From positions 43,762,239-43,826,238 of the forward strand of contig OZ020613.1 in NCBI GenBank assembly GCA_963971575.1: a DNA stretch of 64,000 nucleotides, written 5' to 3'. The position numbers were made by a program, and so were the translations under genes. The notes under the pieces were generated by a model. That model worked only from the letters and a program-made list of their open reading frames with translations. It searched no databases and was not told where the DNA came from. This stretch comes from Liopterus haemorrhoidalis (Eukaryota > Arthropoda > Insecta > Coleoptera > Dytiscidae). Shown piece after piece: positions 44,471-55,537 of this stretch (positions are counted from its first letter, which is position 1; the number at the start of each line of letters is the position of its first letter).

Positions 44471-44520
44471 TATCATGGTACGTTTCGCGTTTTATTAGTT
44501 AACGCATCTTCAGCCTAAAA
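44471..44520 (-). ncRNA. Hammerhead-like ribozyme motif, left arm
   Basis: On the minus strand: CTGAAGA (the CUGANGA box), then a GCGTT/AACGC stem, then GAAACGTA, the expected core order of a type I hammerhead with a minimal helix III. Penelope-like elements are known to carry such ribozymes. Caveats: one extra U lies between the box and the stem, and helix I is weak (GG/CC plus mismatches). Confidence 0.5.
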
Positions 44521-44966
44521 TAATTATATACATAGAATTACAATTTTATATTAATATAAGAAATGGTATAATAGGAATTTAACAATATAATCAAAGTTTA
44601 CGTAGATGTGATAGTAGTTTTGTAAATATATTGATAATAGAATTAAAAACTCACCAGTAGATAGAAGCAATCATGGTACACAGTGGTCAGATGGTAAAAG
44701 TCCAAAATTTTTGTCAAAAGTTAAAAAAAATTAAAAAAATTGGAAGTCAAGATTTAAAATAATAAAATTCACTGTGTACGTGTAATGTATGTCAGGTGAC
44801 TGTGATAAAAATTCTATTGCAATATCGTAATCTGGTAATCAAGGTACGTTTAAACTTGTTGAAAAAATGTATCATAGGAAATATAGGGTCAATGACTGCT
44901 GTCTGAATTTGAATATATACGGGAAGTTAAATTGAATGGATATATATTGAAATATGTATTTTAAGT

Positions 44967-45600
44967 TTAGTGTAAATTTTTGAATAAGGGGTGGTAAATT
45001 TTGCTCAAATCGTCAATGTCTGTCTTTTTGTTAACATTTTGTCCTAGTGTGTCGAGTATATGTAACATTTCAGATGTAAGTCTTTTATCCCAATTTTTTT
45101 CTTTGTCTAATATTTTGACATTAAGGTAGTCGAAGTTGTGATTATACTTATTAGCGTGGATGGCAAGAGCAGTACTTTGAGGCTTAAGCCTTACATCTGA
45201 TTTGTGTTGTGTTATCCTGTGTCTTAGCTTTTGAGATGTAGTACCTATATATGTGCGAGGGCAGGAGGAACATGGGATAGAGTATACTAGGTTGGATTGA
45301 TCGAGATTTTCAATTTTTGATTTTAATTTTGAAAAGTTTTGTTGGTTATTGTTGCTGGTGGTAAATGCTATTGATAACTTGTGGTTTTCAAATACTTTTT
45401 TGTATTGGTTAAAACTAGGATCGTGAAAAGGGAGTGTTATATATTTTTTGTCATTCAGGTCTGTCCGGTTGTCATGTGTATTGTATATTTTGTTTGTTCT
45501 TTCTTGAATACGTCTCTTGATAAGTTTTAAGGGAAAGTTGTTGTTTAAAAACGCGCTGGTAACCTTTTTAATGTTTTCTTTTCTAAAACTGACGTCAGAT
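44967..45600 (-). pseudogene. Penelope-like GIY-YIG endonuclease, left arm
   Basis: A minus-strand frame ending at TAA 44967-44969. It holds VYSIPCSSCPRTYIGTTSQK, the GIY-YIG nuclease core of Penelope-like elements (usually Y-x-I-x-C...Y-I-G-Q-T), then HRITQHKSD and a C-terminal helical part. It extends further 5' (through the spacer to about 45600) than the right arm. The RT that should precede it is missing. Confidence 0.8.
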
Positions 45601-45612
45601 ATTTCTTATCTA

Positions 45613-46092
45613 AAATACATAACACTCCCTTTTCACGATCCTAGTTTTAACCAATACAAAAAAGTATTTGAAAACCACAAGTTATCAATAGCATTTACCA
45701 CCAGCAACAATAACCAACAAAACTTTTCAAAATTAAAATCAAAAATTGAAAAGCTCGATCAATCCAACCTAGTATACTCTATCCCATGTTCCTCCTGCCC
45801 TCGCACATATATAGGTACTACATCTCAAAAGCTAAGACACAGGATAACACAACACAAATCAGATGTAAGGCTTAAGCCTCAAAGTACTGCTCTTGCCATC
45901 CACGCTAATAAGTATAATCACAACTTCGACTACCTTAATGTCAAAATATTAGACAAAGAAAAAAATTGGGATAAAAGACTTACATCTGAAATGTTACATA
46001 TACTCGACACACTAGGACAAAATGTTAACAAAAAGACAGACATTGACGATTTGAGCAAAATTTACCACCCCTTATTCAAAAATTTACACTAA
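45613..46092 (+). pseudogene. Penelope-like GIY-YIG endonuclease, right arm
   Basis: Plus-strand copy of the same coding region, ending at TAA 46090-46092. The homologous part begins near YITLPFHDPSFNQYKKV; codons before it come from the spacer and are not native. The nuclease core is intact by eye. The R of the R-x-x-Q/H helix and the Y-I-G motif are present, but without RT the protein could not mobilise the element. Confidence 0.82.
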
Positions 46093-46539
46093 ACTTAAAA
46101 TACATATTTCAATATATATCCATTCAATTTAACTTCCCGTATATATTCAAATTCAGACAGCAGTCATTGACCCTATATTTCCTATGATACATTTTTTCAA
46201 CAAGTTTAAACGTACCTTGATTACCAGATTACGATATTGCAATAGAATTTTTATCACAGTCACCTGACATACATTACACGTACACAGTGAATTTTATTAT
46301 TTTAAATCTTGACTTCCAATTTTTTTAATTTTTTTTAACTTTTGACAAAAATTTTGGACTTTTACCATCTGACCACTGTGTACCATGATTGCTTCTATCT
46401 ACTGGTGAGTTTTTAATTCTATTATCAATATATTTACAAAACTACTATCACATCTACGTAAACTTTGATTATATTGTTAAATTCCTATTATACCATTTCT
46501 TATATTAATATAAAATTGTAATTCTATGTATATAATTAT

Positions 46540-46590
46540 TTTAGGCTGAAGATGCGTTAACTAATAAAACGCGAAACGTACCATGATACT
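46540..46590 (+). ncRNA. Hammerhead-like ribozyme motif, right arm
   Basis: Mirror copy of 44471-44520: CTGAAGA at 46546-46552, stem GCGTT/AACGC, GAAACGTA at 46573-46580. The same caveats apply. Cleavage, if any, would be after GUA. Confidence 0.5.
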
Positions 46591-46666
46591 TGTTTTTTAA
46601 TTTTCCTAACTAATACTGACGATTAAAGAAGAACATTTTATATCTATATATTACTCGTCAAGAATT

Positions 46667-46701
<35 letters not shown>

Positions 46702-46706
46702 TCATA

Positions 46707-47100
46707 TTGACCTCAACAATGGCCGATGGCTGCAATGCGATTGCTGTCAAACAACTAATCGAAATGAGTAATATGAAAGTTGTCCTTATTTGTTTACATG
46801 TTAAATCTTCGATTTACAATGAATAATAAACAGCTATCCTTACTAAATCATTTTAATTTTTTAAGTGATTTAGTAAGGATAACACATTTTAAGTATGTAG
46901 TTGAAGAAGAGAAGTTGTTAAACGCTGGACTTGTTATGTTATATGGAATTTTGGAAAAAAATAATGAGCATGTCGACATATGTGGGTTATGTTTAAAAAC
47001 AAACAGTCTGAAATCACCACCTCACGAAGTCACGAAATGTTTAATTACGTTTTAAATATGTGCTGCACCTGTAAAGCAGGAGCTTCATGCAAACATGTTT
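46707..47100 (+). mobile_element. SWIM-element fragment (5' part)
   Basis: Begins TTGACCTCAACAATGGCC at the right edge of the palindrome and aligns with the 5' part of the 1200-bp elements at 59992. It encodes an older version of the same protein (NKQLSLLNHFNFL, VDICGLCLKTNSLKSPPHEV). The SWIM cysteines (CTCKAGASCKHV) are present but out of frame. It breaks off before an AAT-rich stretch. Confidence 0.72.
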
Positions 47101-47214
47101 TAGGCAATAATAATAATAATAAATATATTTATTTAGCCAATTATCTAAATATATAAAAAGTCATAAATATTGCCTTAACTATATTAATAACAGAAATAAT
47201 AGATATTAATAATA

Positions 47215-48524
47215 CAAGGTGTCTCAAAAGAAATTTTATATTTAGTGGATCGATTAAAAAAAAAGTAAGCCGTATATAGAAAAAATGTTTATTAATTATT
47301 AAAATACACTTTTTGGGGATTTATTTCTTAAAAATAATATCGCACAAATGTAGACCCTCGCGTTCTCGGCACTCATTTAATCGAACAGTAAAATTACTTA
47401 TGACGTTTCGGCAGGTGGACTCAGGGATGGCTGCCATTTCGTGACGGATATTTTCTTTCAAATGCGCCAGTGAAGTCGGTTTATTGGCGTAAACTTTAGA
47501 TTTAAGATAACCCCATAGGAAAAAGTCCATAGGGGTTAAATCTGGACTGCGTGGAGGCCAATTTATGTCACCTCTCCGGGAGATCAATTTGCCTGAGAAA
47601 ATTTCACGAACACGTGGCAGAGACATATTGGACGTGTGTGAAGTTGCTCCGTCCTATTGGAACCATGTTCTTTGGTTATAGCCAGGAAAGTTTTGCAGTT
47701 CAGGTACCAAGAAGTTGTCTAACATCTCCACATAACGCTCTGAATTCACTGTAACTGCACACCCCCTTTCGTCTTCAAAAAAGTAAGGGCCGATAATTCC
47801 TCGCGCCGACTTCGCAGCCCATACGGTCACTTTAGGCGAATGTAGGGGTTTCTGATGTTTGCGTTTCGGATTCGTTGCACTCCAGTAGCGGCAGTTCTGC
47901 TTATTTACGTGGCCATTAAGATGAAAATGAGCTTCATCCGAAAACAAAATGTTGGTAAACGTTGAAAATCGCTCAATCACCTGATTTACGAAATTAAGCC
48001 TCTGACTGGCATCTTGGGGCTTTAATTCTTGCACCAATTGAATTTTGTAGGGGTGCAGCTTTAGGTCTTTGTGCATAATGCGATGTAATGATGATCTATG
48101 CACATTTAAAGCACTTGCGCGCTTCCGAATTGAAAGGTTCGGGTCGTCACGAACAGACTGATTAACATTCTCCACGTTTTCTACCGTTCTTGATGACCTA
48201 GGTCGCCCGGATTTTGATTTATCCAGCGTTGTACCAGTCTCTTTAAACTTTTTAACCCAATGTCGAATGAGAGGAATGCTTGGCGCATCATTTAAGTGGC
48301 GAAAACCTCGAATACTGCAGAATTTTCTTCGCGCTACAGTCGCCGAATCACCGTTTTTGTAAAACTCTCGCACGCATAACGCGCGGTCTGCTCCCGAGAA
48401 ACGCTCCATAGCGATTGACTTCCCAAGAGCCAGGCTACCGATTGACATAACCCCCGCGCCCCTCGGATACGTTGCGTTCAGGCAGTAAGCTAAATAAATA
48501 TAAAATTTCTTTTGAGACACCTTG
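47215..48524 (-). mobile_element. Mariner-type transposon, near-intact
   Basis: A 1310-bp element with perfect inverted repeats of about 30 bp (CAAGGTGTCTCAAAAGAAAT at the start) and TA on both sides (47213-47214 and 48525-48526). It holds one transposase gene on the minus strand. Perfect ends and a single visible coding lesion suggest a recent arrival. It lies in the intron between exons 2 and 3 of gene 3. Confidence 0.95.
47321..48408 (-). pseudogene. Mariner-family transposase with one in-frame stop
   Basis: Probable start MERFSGADRALCVREF at 48408. The helix-turn-helix part includes SIPLIRHWVKKFKETG and SGRPRSSRT, then NILFSDEAHFHLNG (first Asp). A GNC-type second motif follows as Q-stop-DGATSHT, and the third as SPDLTPMDFFLWG. 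The only lesion seen is TAG at 47654-47656, where related proteins have Gln. Counting from DGAT to the Asp of P-M-D gives 41 intervening residues, suggesting the DD41D (rosa-like) group. Apart from the stop the frame is open for about 360 codons. Confidence 0.88.
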
Positions 48525-49108
48525 TATAAGAATGTATTAATAATGGATAATAGAAAATAAAATAATTATTCCATAAAATGGAGTTCACCACAATGAACCC
48601 AAGTTCAGCGCGTGGCGGAGAAAGAAAAAAAAAACATATATGAATAGGTAATTGACGGTGAGTGTAGCTAACAAATAATTAATACATTAGAATTTAATAT
48701 TCATTATAACCGATAATAAAAATTGAGAGAAGAAGATGAATAAATATTAAAATAGTATCGCGTCGGTATTAATTGGCAATTGTAACAATTTATTTACAAT
48801 TATTTATAGTTTAATGTAGTCAAGTTCCAACTAGTTGCATGTATATATTGCAGTCTAAATATATTAAATGGATGCTCGGCCTAGATAGTCTTTTTGTCTC
48901 ACTAGATGACTTCAAAAGTGTTCTGGTCTTAACATATTGTATGCTTTCTAGAATTGGTTACGTCGGTATATTAACTGAAAGTTTACCATATGTTGTCACA
49001 GTTTATTTCAAGTCTATTTCGACAATGTTTGAATAGTGAACTTTTTGATTAATATATGATTTACAGGAAGCCATTTGTTTAAATTTGAATGTGATCTGTT
49101 TATTGCAG
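48525..49108. other. Intron sequence before exon 3 of gene 3
   Basis: A+T-rich. Its last part resembles the sequence before exon 3 of genes 1 and 2. No other feature is seen. Confidence 0.45.
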
Positions 49109-49231
49109 GAATCGTAGATGAAGTCACAGAAAATGTATATCTCGATAACATAGAGAAGATTTACATCAAGTCTGAAGCTGTGGACACTGGTGAATTAAAT
49201 GATTTGGAGAATGCAGCTGTCGTAAATACTG
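49109..49231 (+). CDS. C2H2 zinc-finger gene 3, coding exon 3
   Basis: A 123-bp exon, phase 1/1, acceptor TTTATTGCAG, donor GTCAGT. It encodes YLDNIEKIYIKSEAVDTGEL and keeps I-K-S-E. One codon shorter than in genes 1 and 2. Confidence 0.75.
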
Positions 49232-49357
49232 GTCAGTAGATTTAGTTTAATTAATTTTTGTGTTACTACTGAATGTTTATATTGTTTTCGTAGTGTAATG
49301 TTGAACTGGTTGACAGTTATTTCAATAATTAATGTATATTCACATATATTTTGTTTA

Positions 49358-50531
49358 TAAAGGGTCTTTCAAAAGGGACGCTCGAAATTTGTTAGGTTAT
49401 AGCAGCTATGTTGTTAAAGTGATATCTGTCAAATTTGTTGTCAATTGTTCAGTAGTGTACGGCAAATCACCATGGGAGGTTATAGAGTTAAACAACGTGT
49501 GCAAATCGTCGAATTTTATTATCAAAGTCACTGCTCCGTTCGAGAAACGTTCCGCGCAATATTTGATTTTTATGTGTGACCGTCCTGCCGAGTCGATTAT
49601 TCAACATTTGGTGGCCAACAAATTCGAGTCAACCAGTTCGGTAAATAATCAGCCAACACCATTACCTCACCGAAACGCAAGATCTGCCTAAAACAGCGCT
49701 GCTGTGCGTGAGAGTGTACGGGAAAACCCAAGACAGTAAATTTCTCGTCGTTCACAAGAATTTGGCCTTTCTGCGACTTCAACTTGGCAAATTTGGTGTC
49801 GGGACTTGAGTCTGCACCCGTATAAAATACTAACCCAGGAACTTAAGATAAACGATCATAGACAATGCCGTGTATTCGCTGATTGGGCTCTGGAGCAGTT
49901 GGAAGTTCACCCAAATTTCGCCAAAAAAAAATCATCTTTAGCCCATTTTTGAATGAATGGATATGTGAACAAGCAAAATTGTCGAATTTGTCAATACCAA
50001 TAAACTGTCTGGTCTGGCGGAATCATCGGTCCGTACTTCTTCCAAAATGAAACTGGTTTTGCCATAACCGTCAACGGCAAGCGCTACACATCGATGATAA
50101 GCAACTTCTTGTGACCTAAACTGGATGATATGAATACCGATAACATGTGGTTCCAACAGGACGGCGCTACGTGCCACACAGCACATGCCACGATGGACAT
50201 TCTACACGAGCGATTTGAGGGCATGGTTATCTCGCACGGCGGCGACGTGAACTGGCCACCGGGATCGTGCGATTTAACGCCTTTAGACTTCTTCCTTTGG
50301 GGTTATCTTAAATCGCAGGTCTATGCGAATAAACCGCAAACAATTGACGCCCTCGAATACGTGGCACCAAGCAAAGTCGCGGCGGACATTTGAACGACGT
50401 TATATTCCACACCTAATGCCATAAAATATACTTTCAAATGCAAAAAAAAAAAAAAAACTTAGTGGATATCTCACACACAATTTGTTTTATTTACATTTTA
50501 AAATCGAGCGTCCTTATTGAAAGACCCATTA
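49358..50531 (+). mobile_element. Degenerate mariner-type transposon
   Basis: Inverted ends GGGTCTTTCAAAAGGGACGC and GCGTCCTTATTGAAAGACCC near TA on each side. The coding strand is plus. The clearest part is 50130-50393: WFQQDGATCHTAHATMD, then CDLTPLDFFLWGYLKSQVYA, the last two catalytic motifs of a relative of the 47215 element. Earlier regions (49450-50100) are frameshifted but recognisable in pieces, such as GYVNKQNCR-like and GPYFFQNE-like fragments. It lies in intron 3 of gene 3. Confidence 0.85.
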
Positions 50532-51510
50532 TAACAATACTTATTTCGCTACTCCCAGAATATAAGGTGATAAGACCATTTTTTTAGTACTGAGATTGGA
50601 ACAATTTTGAAAACAGTTTTACCTTACACGGATTTTTTTTTTTTTTTAGAAATTCCGATTTTAAAAAATGTGTACTTACATATATTCATTTAATCTCAGG
50701 TATTATTTTTAAAACGTACTTGTTACCTTATGTCCTGACAGTAGAGATTTAAAGATTAGAAGGGTTGGTTTAACATTGGTGTGAACCAAAATAATAAAAA
50801 CGGATTTTTTTTTTATATATACATATATTTCTTTAAAGAATATGACTTTTAAAAATGTGTTTTATTTTCAAAAACTATGTAATTGATTAAATTAATGATT
50901 TTGGTGCAACCCATGGTGAAGGTGCATGTGACAGAATAACGAGAGAGTCAGTTTCTAATAACATATATATTAACAAATAACAAAGTATAACAAATAATGC
51001 TTTGCATAAAACTATTGGCCGGTAGCGTGTGGGTGCTGACGACTGAGAAGCGAATTGTCTGTTGACCATTCGTGTCAGGCTTAAATGTACCTCAAATTCT
51101 ACCTGAACATAAGGGTGTGTGGCGTGTTCTTTTGAGGTGATCGTCCAAATGTTTTATGGTGGACAACGATATCATAAAAATTAATTTAATTTTGAAATAA
51201 TTGCATTTCGCGACAAAACATTTGTGTGCCAAATGGAGTAAAATAAATAACTGAATTTGGAATAGTTTAGGACGGTTCGAGACTAGACATTGTCCTTTTT
51301 ATCCTGCCATGTCGACTCTTTATGCGTTTGAAGGGATTTCCGTTTTTTAAATATTTAAAAAAAAATTGGCTACGTATTCTAGACTTAGGATGACTGGACT
51401 TACCAATCGAAACGTCTCTTAATGTGTTTCAATAAATTTATGACGAGTATACACGAATCTTTTATTTCCTCCTACATATTTTCGTCAAGAACAACCATCC
51501 AACTATATAT
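50532..51510. other. Unclassified intron sequence
   Basis: A+T-rich with several T-runs. No coding or repeat structure could be supported. Confidence 0.35.
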
Positions 51511-52392
51511 CAGGTCGTCAGGAATGAAATTTGTATTTAATAATAATGCCAACTTTAACAGCTTATTATTTGACATTGGCTTAATATTTTACCGTTCTGT
51601 TTTTTTTTTTATTTTTTGTTGGAAATTTACACATCTCGCCCGTTTGAAGAAATCGTTGTATGCTCTAAAAAATATCAAAAACTTTTTTTTTAAATTAATT
51701 TTGTTGAAAATGGAACTGTCGGAAATTCGCACTTTTATGAAGTCTGAGTTCTTACGTGGAACTACGGCATCGCAGACCGCGCGAAATATTAATAGTGTAT
51801 TTGGCTCTAATGCTACTAAGTAGCAGAAAATATCAAATTGGTTCGCCAAATTTCGTACAGGTAACTTAAAAACCTAACAAAAAAAAAAAGGAAATAAAGA
51901 AGATCAAAAAACCTAGCTCATCGATTACAGTAGAAATATACTGCAACCAACTGGATGAAATAATGCAAAAACTTAAAGAAAAACAGCCTAGATTGGTCAA
52001 TAGGTCGACTCCTGTCTTATTGCATGATAACGCTAGACCACACACTACATAAATGACTGTGGAAAAACTACAGGAATTGGAGTTGGAACTTATTCATCAT
52101 CCTCCATACTCACCAGACCTAGCCCCCACTGACTACCACTTCTTCCGCAATTTGGGCAACTTTTTAATAGGAAAACAGTTTAATTACGACAAGGCTGTAA
52201 AACTGGCCTCCCAGGAATTCATTCACTCTCGTCCGCCAGGGTTTTATAGCACCGGCCTGAACAACCTGCCGCTTAAATGGCAAAAGAGTATAGACAATAT
52301 GGGTGCAGACTTTGATGAATAAAATAATTCCTTATATTTGTTATCAACCAACTTTGCCTTTTTCTCTACAAATTTCATCATTGACGACCTAA
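51511..52392 (+). mobile_element. Internally deleted mariner (Mos1-like)
   Basis: Inverted ends CAGGTCGTCAGGAATGAAAT and, on the other strand, TAGGTCGTCAATGATGAAAT, in a TA context. Plus-strand coding starts MELSEIRTFMKSEF near 51711 with a helix-turn-helix part (TASQTARNINSVFGSNATK). The region up to the first catalytic Asp is largely missing. It resumes with LLHDNARPHTT and ends with HHPPYSPDLAPTDYHFF, which matches the DD34D mariner motifs, to TAA at 52320. Stops occur at 51822 and 52050. Confidence 0.88.
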
Positions 52393-52779
52393 TATATAAA
52401 TATATATTGAAGTGATAGAAAAAAAAAAAAAACAATAATTGTAGTCAATTACTAGATACCAGCGAAATCCTTAGTTAAATGATAATTCACGCATTACATA
52501 AATATAAAATTGTTGTCACTACTAGATACCTGAGAAATCTTTAAATGTGTGATAATTCAGACATCATATCATTATTATTATTATTATTAATATTATTGGT
52601 TTATTTATTTTATTATTCTAACTGGGGTAATATCCGGATTACTGTTAAGCTAATTTATACAATTTTGAAATTCGTGTTTAAACTAATAATTCAGATTCAG
52701 TTCTATCACATTTTTCCTTCCACGACCTCTGTGTACATGACGTCACGAATAACTACCTATTACATAAAATAAATATAAA
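52393..52779. other. Intron sequence with short repeats
   Basis: Two diverged copies of a unit of about 70 bp that begins CTAGATACC (52451 and 52522), followed by an (ATT)n stretch near 52570. No gene. Confidence 0.5.
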
Positions 52780-53600
52780 AGGTAGAAAGAGTACAATATA
52801 AATATCTGCGATGGTTACTCAGCATAGATAAAGTAACACCCATCTACATCTTACTGGAAGAAACGGAAAGGTTCGAAGTGTCCATAGAGGCTGGAAGAAG
52901 AGCTGTCAGCTACAAAGAAAAGATAAGACTGACTTCTTGGAAGAAACTTGCACTCGATAGTTGGCAAGAAATGCAAAGAAAAGAAGTAAGAAGACAAGAA
53001 AAAAACAAATGAGAACAAAAACGCGCGAGTTTCTACGAAACGAAGGGATACTAGCTGATGGAAGTGGAACTTTAAGGGAAAAGATATCCAAATACAGACC
53101 AGAAGGGAACTAACCCACACCTCCAACTACAATAAACGATACAAGTTTTTAGTATCCATGGAAACAGCAGAATACCTAAGGAAAAATGATAAAAATACAT
53201 AGATGATAGCTAGGTATAGAGTAGGAAATGAAGAAAATTGAAGCATGTACTGGAAACAAGACCAAGAGAACAAATGCAGATTATGTGAAAGAGGAGATGA
53301 AACATTGGAACATCTGACATGAGACTGCACAGAGGACTTAAGGAACTCCAAATCAGTTGTACAGATACTCAGTGATTTAAGACCCGACACAAGATGGATG
53401 GAACTGGTGAAGAAGAAAAGAGGAGAAAAAAACAGAAATAGAATTATCTCTTTGTTGTGTATTGTTATATAAGTATGTTATACGTTAGAATTAATAATGT
53501 TTTGTTTTGTTTGTAAAAGGTTATACGTAGTACATGAAATGTGAAACAGTTTATGTAGATTTTAATCCGAAAGGAAAAAATAAAAACTTTACTACTTACT
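52780..53600 (+). mobile_element. 3' end of a LINE, degenerate
   Basis: Plus-strand frames give QYKYLRWLLSIDKVTPIYIL, a charged helical stretch (GRRAVSYKEKIRLTSWKKLA), then in another frame YRVGNEE, YWKQDQENKCRLCERGDE and TLEHL. This is the same layout as the C-terminus of the LINE at 9640-10800, but a different sequence. It ends in an A-rich tail near 53580. Several stops. Confidence 0.65.
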
Positions 53601-53930
53601 ACTACTACTTAAAATAAATATATGTAATGTAATTAAATAGCGGCATTCTCGGATATTTTGTTGCCGAATGTAAACTAAGGCATTTAAAAACATATTTTCT
53701 TTTTCTGTCATAACCGAGAACTACTCATTGTAAAATATTTCTACTTGGCGTTTTAGAATTGGTAAGGTTATGTATAATATCGTGCAAATGTAAAGGTATT
53801 ATTTAGACTGATTTCGTATGAATAGTTGCGCTATTTTCGGCATACTTAAGTATACTAACAAGATCCGTACATTTGACGTTTTATGCATATGCTTTTATGC
53901 TATAGGTCTTAATTAATTATTTGTTTGCAG

Positions 53931-55537
53931 CTAGCGCCACACCACCCAGTGACTCAGATGATAGTTGGAAGCCAGTGTCTCTTAGAAACTTCAAACATGT
54001 TAATACAACAGAAACATTAGAGATATTTTATAAATGTGATGTATGTGAGAACACATTTGCACAAGCTTTAGATCTTGTTGCACATAAACTAGTACATAGG
54101 GGCGAGAAGCGATTCAAATGTGAGCAGTGTAATAAATCATTTACACTGTCATCAAATCTCATTAGTCACAAACGAATGCATTCTGGAGAGAAACCATTCA
54201 AATGTGATCAGTGTAATAGAGCATTTTCACAAGTATCAACTCTCATTTATCATAAACGAGTGCATTCTGGAGAAAAGCCATATAAATGTGATCAGTGTGA
54301 CAAGGCATTTTCAGTGTCATCAAGTCTCACTATGCACAAGGCAACACATTCTAGAGAGACACCATTCAAATGTGATCAATGCAATAAAGCATTTTTGCAT
54401 AAAGCTAACCTGGTTAGTCACTCACGAATACATTCTGGCGAGAAACCATACAAATGTGATCAATGTAATAAGGCATTTTCATATTTATCTTCTCTCACTG
54501 CTCATAAAATAGCACATTCTGGCGAGAAACCTTATAAATGTGAACAGTGTGATAAGGCCTTTTCAAAGAGCTCAAGTCTACATAATCACAAAGCAATACA
54601 TTCTGGAGAGAAACCTTTCAAATGTATTCAATGTAATAAAGCATTTCCGTCGTCATCAGTTCTTAATAAACACAAACGAATTCATTTTACAGAAAAAGCA
54701 TTTAAATGTGATGAGTGTAATAAGGCATTTTTAGAGAAAGCACACCTTGTTAGTCACAAACGAATACATTCTGGGGAGAAGCCATACAAATGTGAACAGT
54801 GTAATAAAGCATTTTCACACTTTGCATCTCTCTCACATCACAAAACATTACATTTTGGAGGGAAGAAATATAATTGTGAAGAATGTAATAAGACATTTTC
54901 ACATGTATCAAATTTTATTAGGCACAAAAGAAAACATTCTGGAGAGGAATCATTTAAATGTGATCAGTGCGATAAAGCATTTCCACATAAAATAGAACTT
55001 AATAGACACAAACGAACACATTCTGACCAGAAACCATTCAAATGTGATGAATGTGATAAGGCATATGCACAGTCAACAAATCTCATTGCACACAAACGGA
55101 AACATTCTGGAGAGAAGCCATTCAAATGTGAAAAGTGTGATAAAGCATTTACAGTGTTATCAAGTCTCGTTACTCATAAACGAACACATTCTGGTGAGAA
55201 GCCATTCAAATGTGAACAATGTGGTAAAGCATTTTCAGTAACATCAAGTCTCAATATTCACCAACGCATACATTCTGGAGAGAAACCATTCAAATGTGAT
55301 TTGTGTGATAAAGCATTTTCAATGTCATCAACTCTCAATATGCATAAACGAAGACATTCTGGGGAGAAGCCATTCAAATGTAAACAGTGTGGTAAGGCAT
55401 TTCCAGATTCATCAAGTCTCACTAGACACACACGCATCCATTCTGGGGAGAAACCTTTCAAATGTGATCAGTGTAATAAAGTATTTTCAGTGTCATCAAA
55501 TCTCATTAGTCACAAACGAACACATTCTAGAGAGTAG
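53931..55537 (+). CDS. C2H2 zinc-finger gene 3, terminal exon (18 fingers)
   Basis: Terminal exon from a TTGTTTGCAG acceptor, phase 1, to TAG at 55535. A lead-in (ASATPPSDSDDSWKPVSLRN) is followed by 18 C2H2 fingers in 28-residue units with complete Cys2His2 sets. Unlike genes 1 and 2 the finger 6-7 linker is standard (HSGEKPYKC). Several fingers (8, 10, 11, 12) have no clear partner in gene 2, and helix residues of others differ, so DNA preference has probably diverged. It ends HKRTHSRE, two residues beyond genes 1 and 2. A nuclear DNA-binding protein is expected. Confidence 0.95.

Larger units (their letters stand above)
44362..46719. mobile_element. Inverted pair of Penelope-like elements (palindrome)
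   Basis: Two arms of about 1.1 kb, 44362-45449 and 46719-45613, are nearly identical inverted copies around a spacer of about 160 bp. Each arm is a 5'-truncated Penelope-like element with the C-terminal GIY-YIG endonuclease coding region, 3' sequence and a hammerhead-like motif. RT is absent from both. I saw about one base change over several hundred compared bases, so the pair is very recent or kept alike by conversion. It lies in the intron between exons 2 and 3 of gene 3. Confidence 0.88.

Noticed and set aside
49332..49691. 119-codon plus-strand frame at the start of the second mariner
   Set aside because: It crosses the TIR and the decayed transposase N-terminus. Only the later 50130-50393 part has recognisable motifs.
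52851..53390. Minus-strand Phe/Ser-rich frames
   Set aside because: Antisense shadows of the A-rich LINE 3' end on the plus strand.
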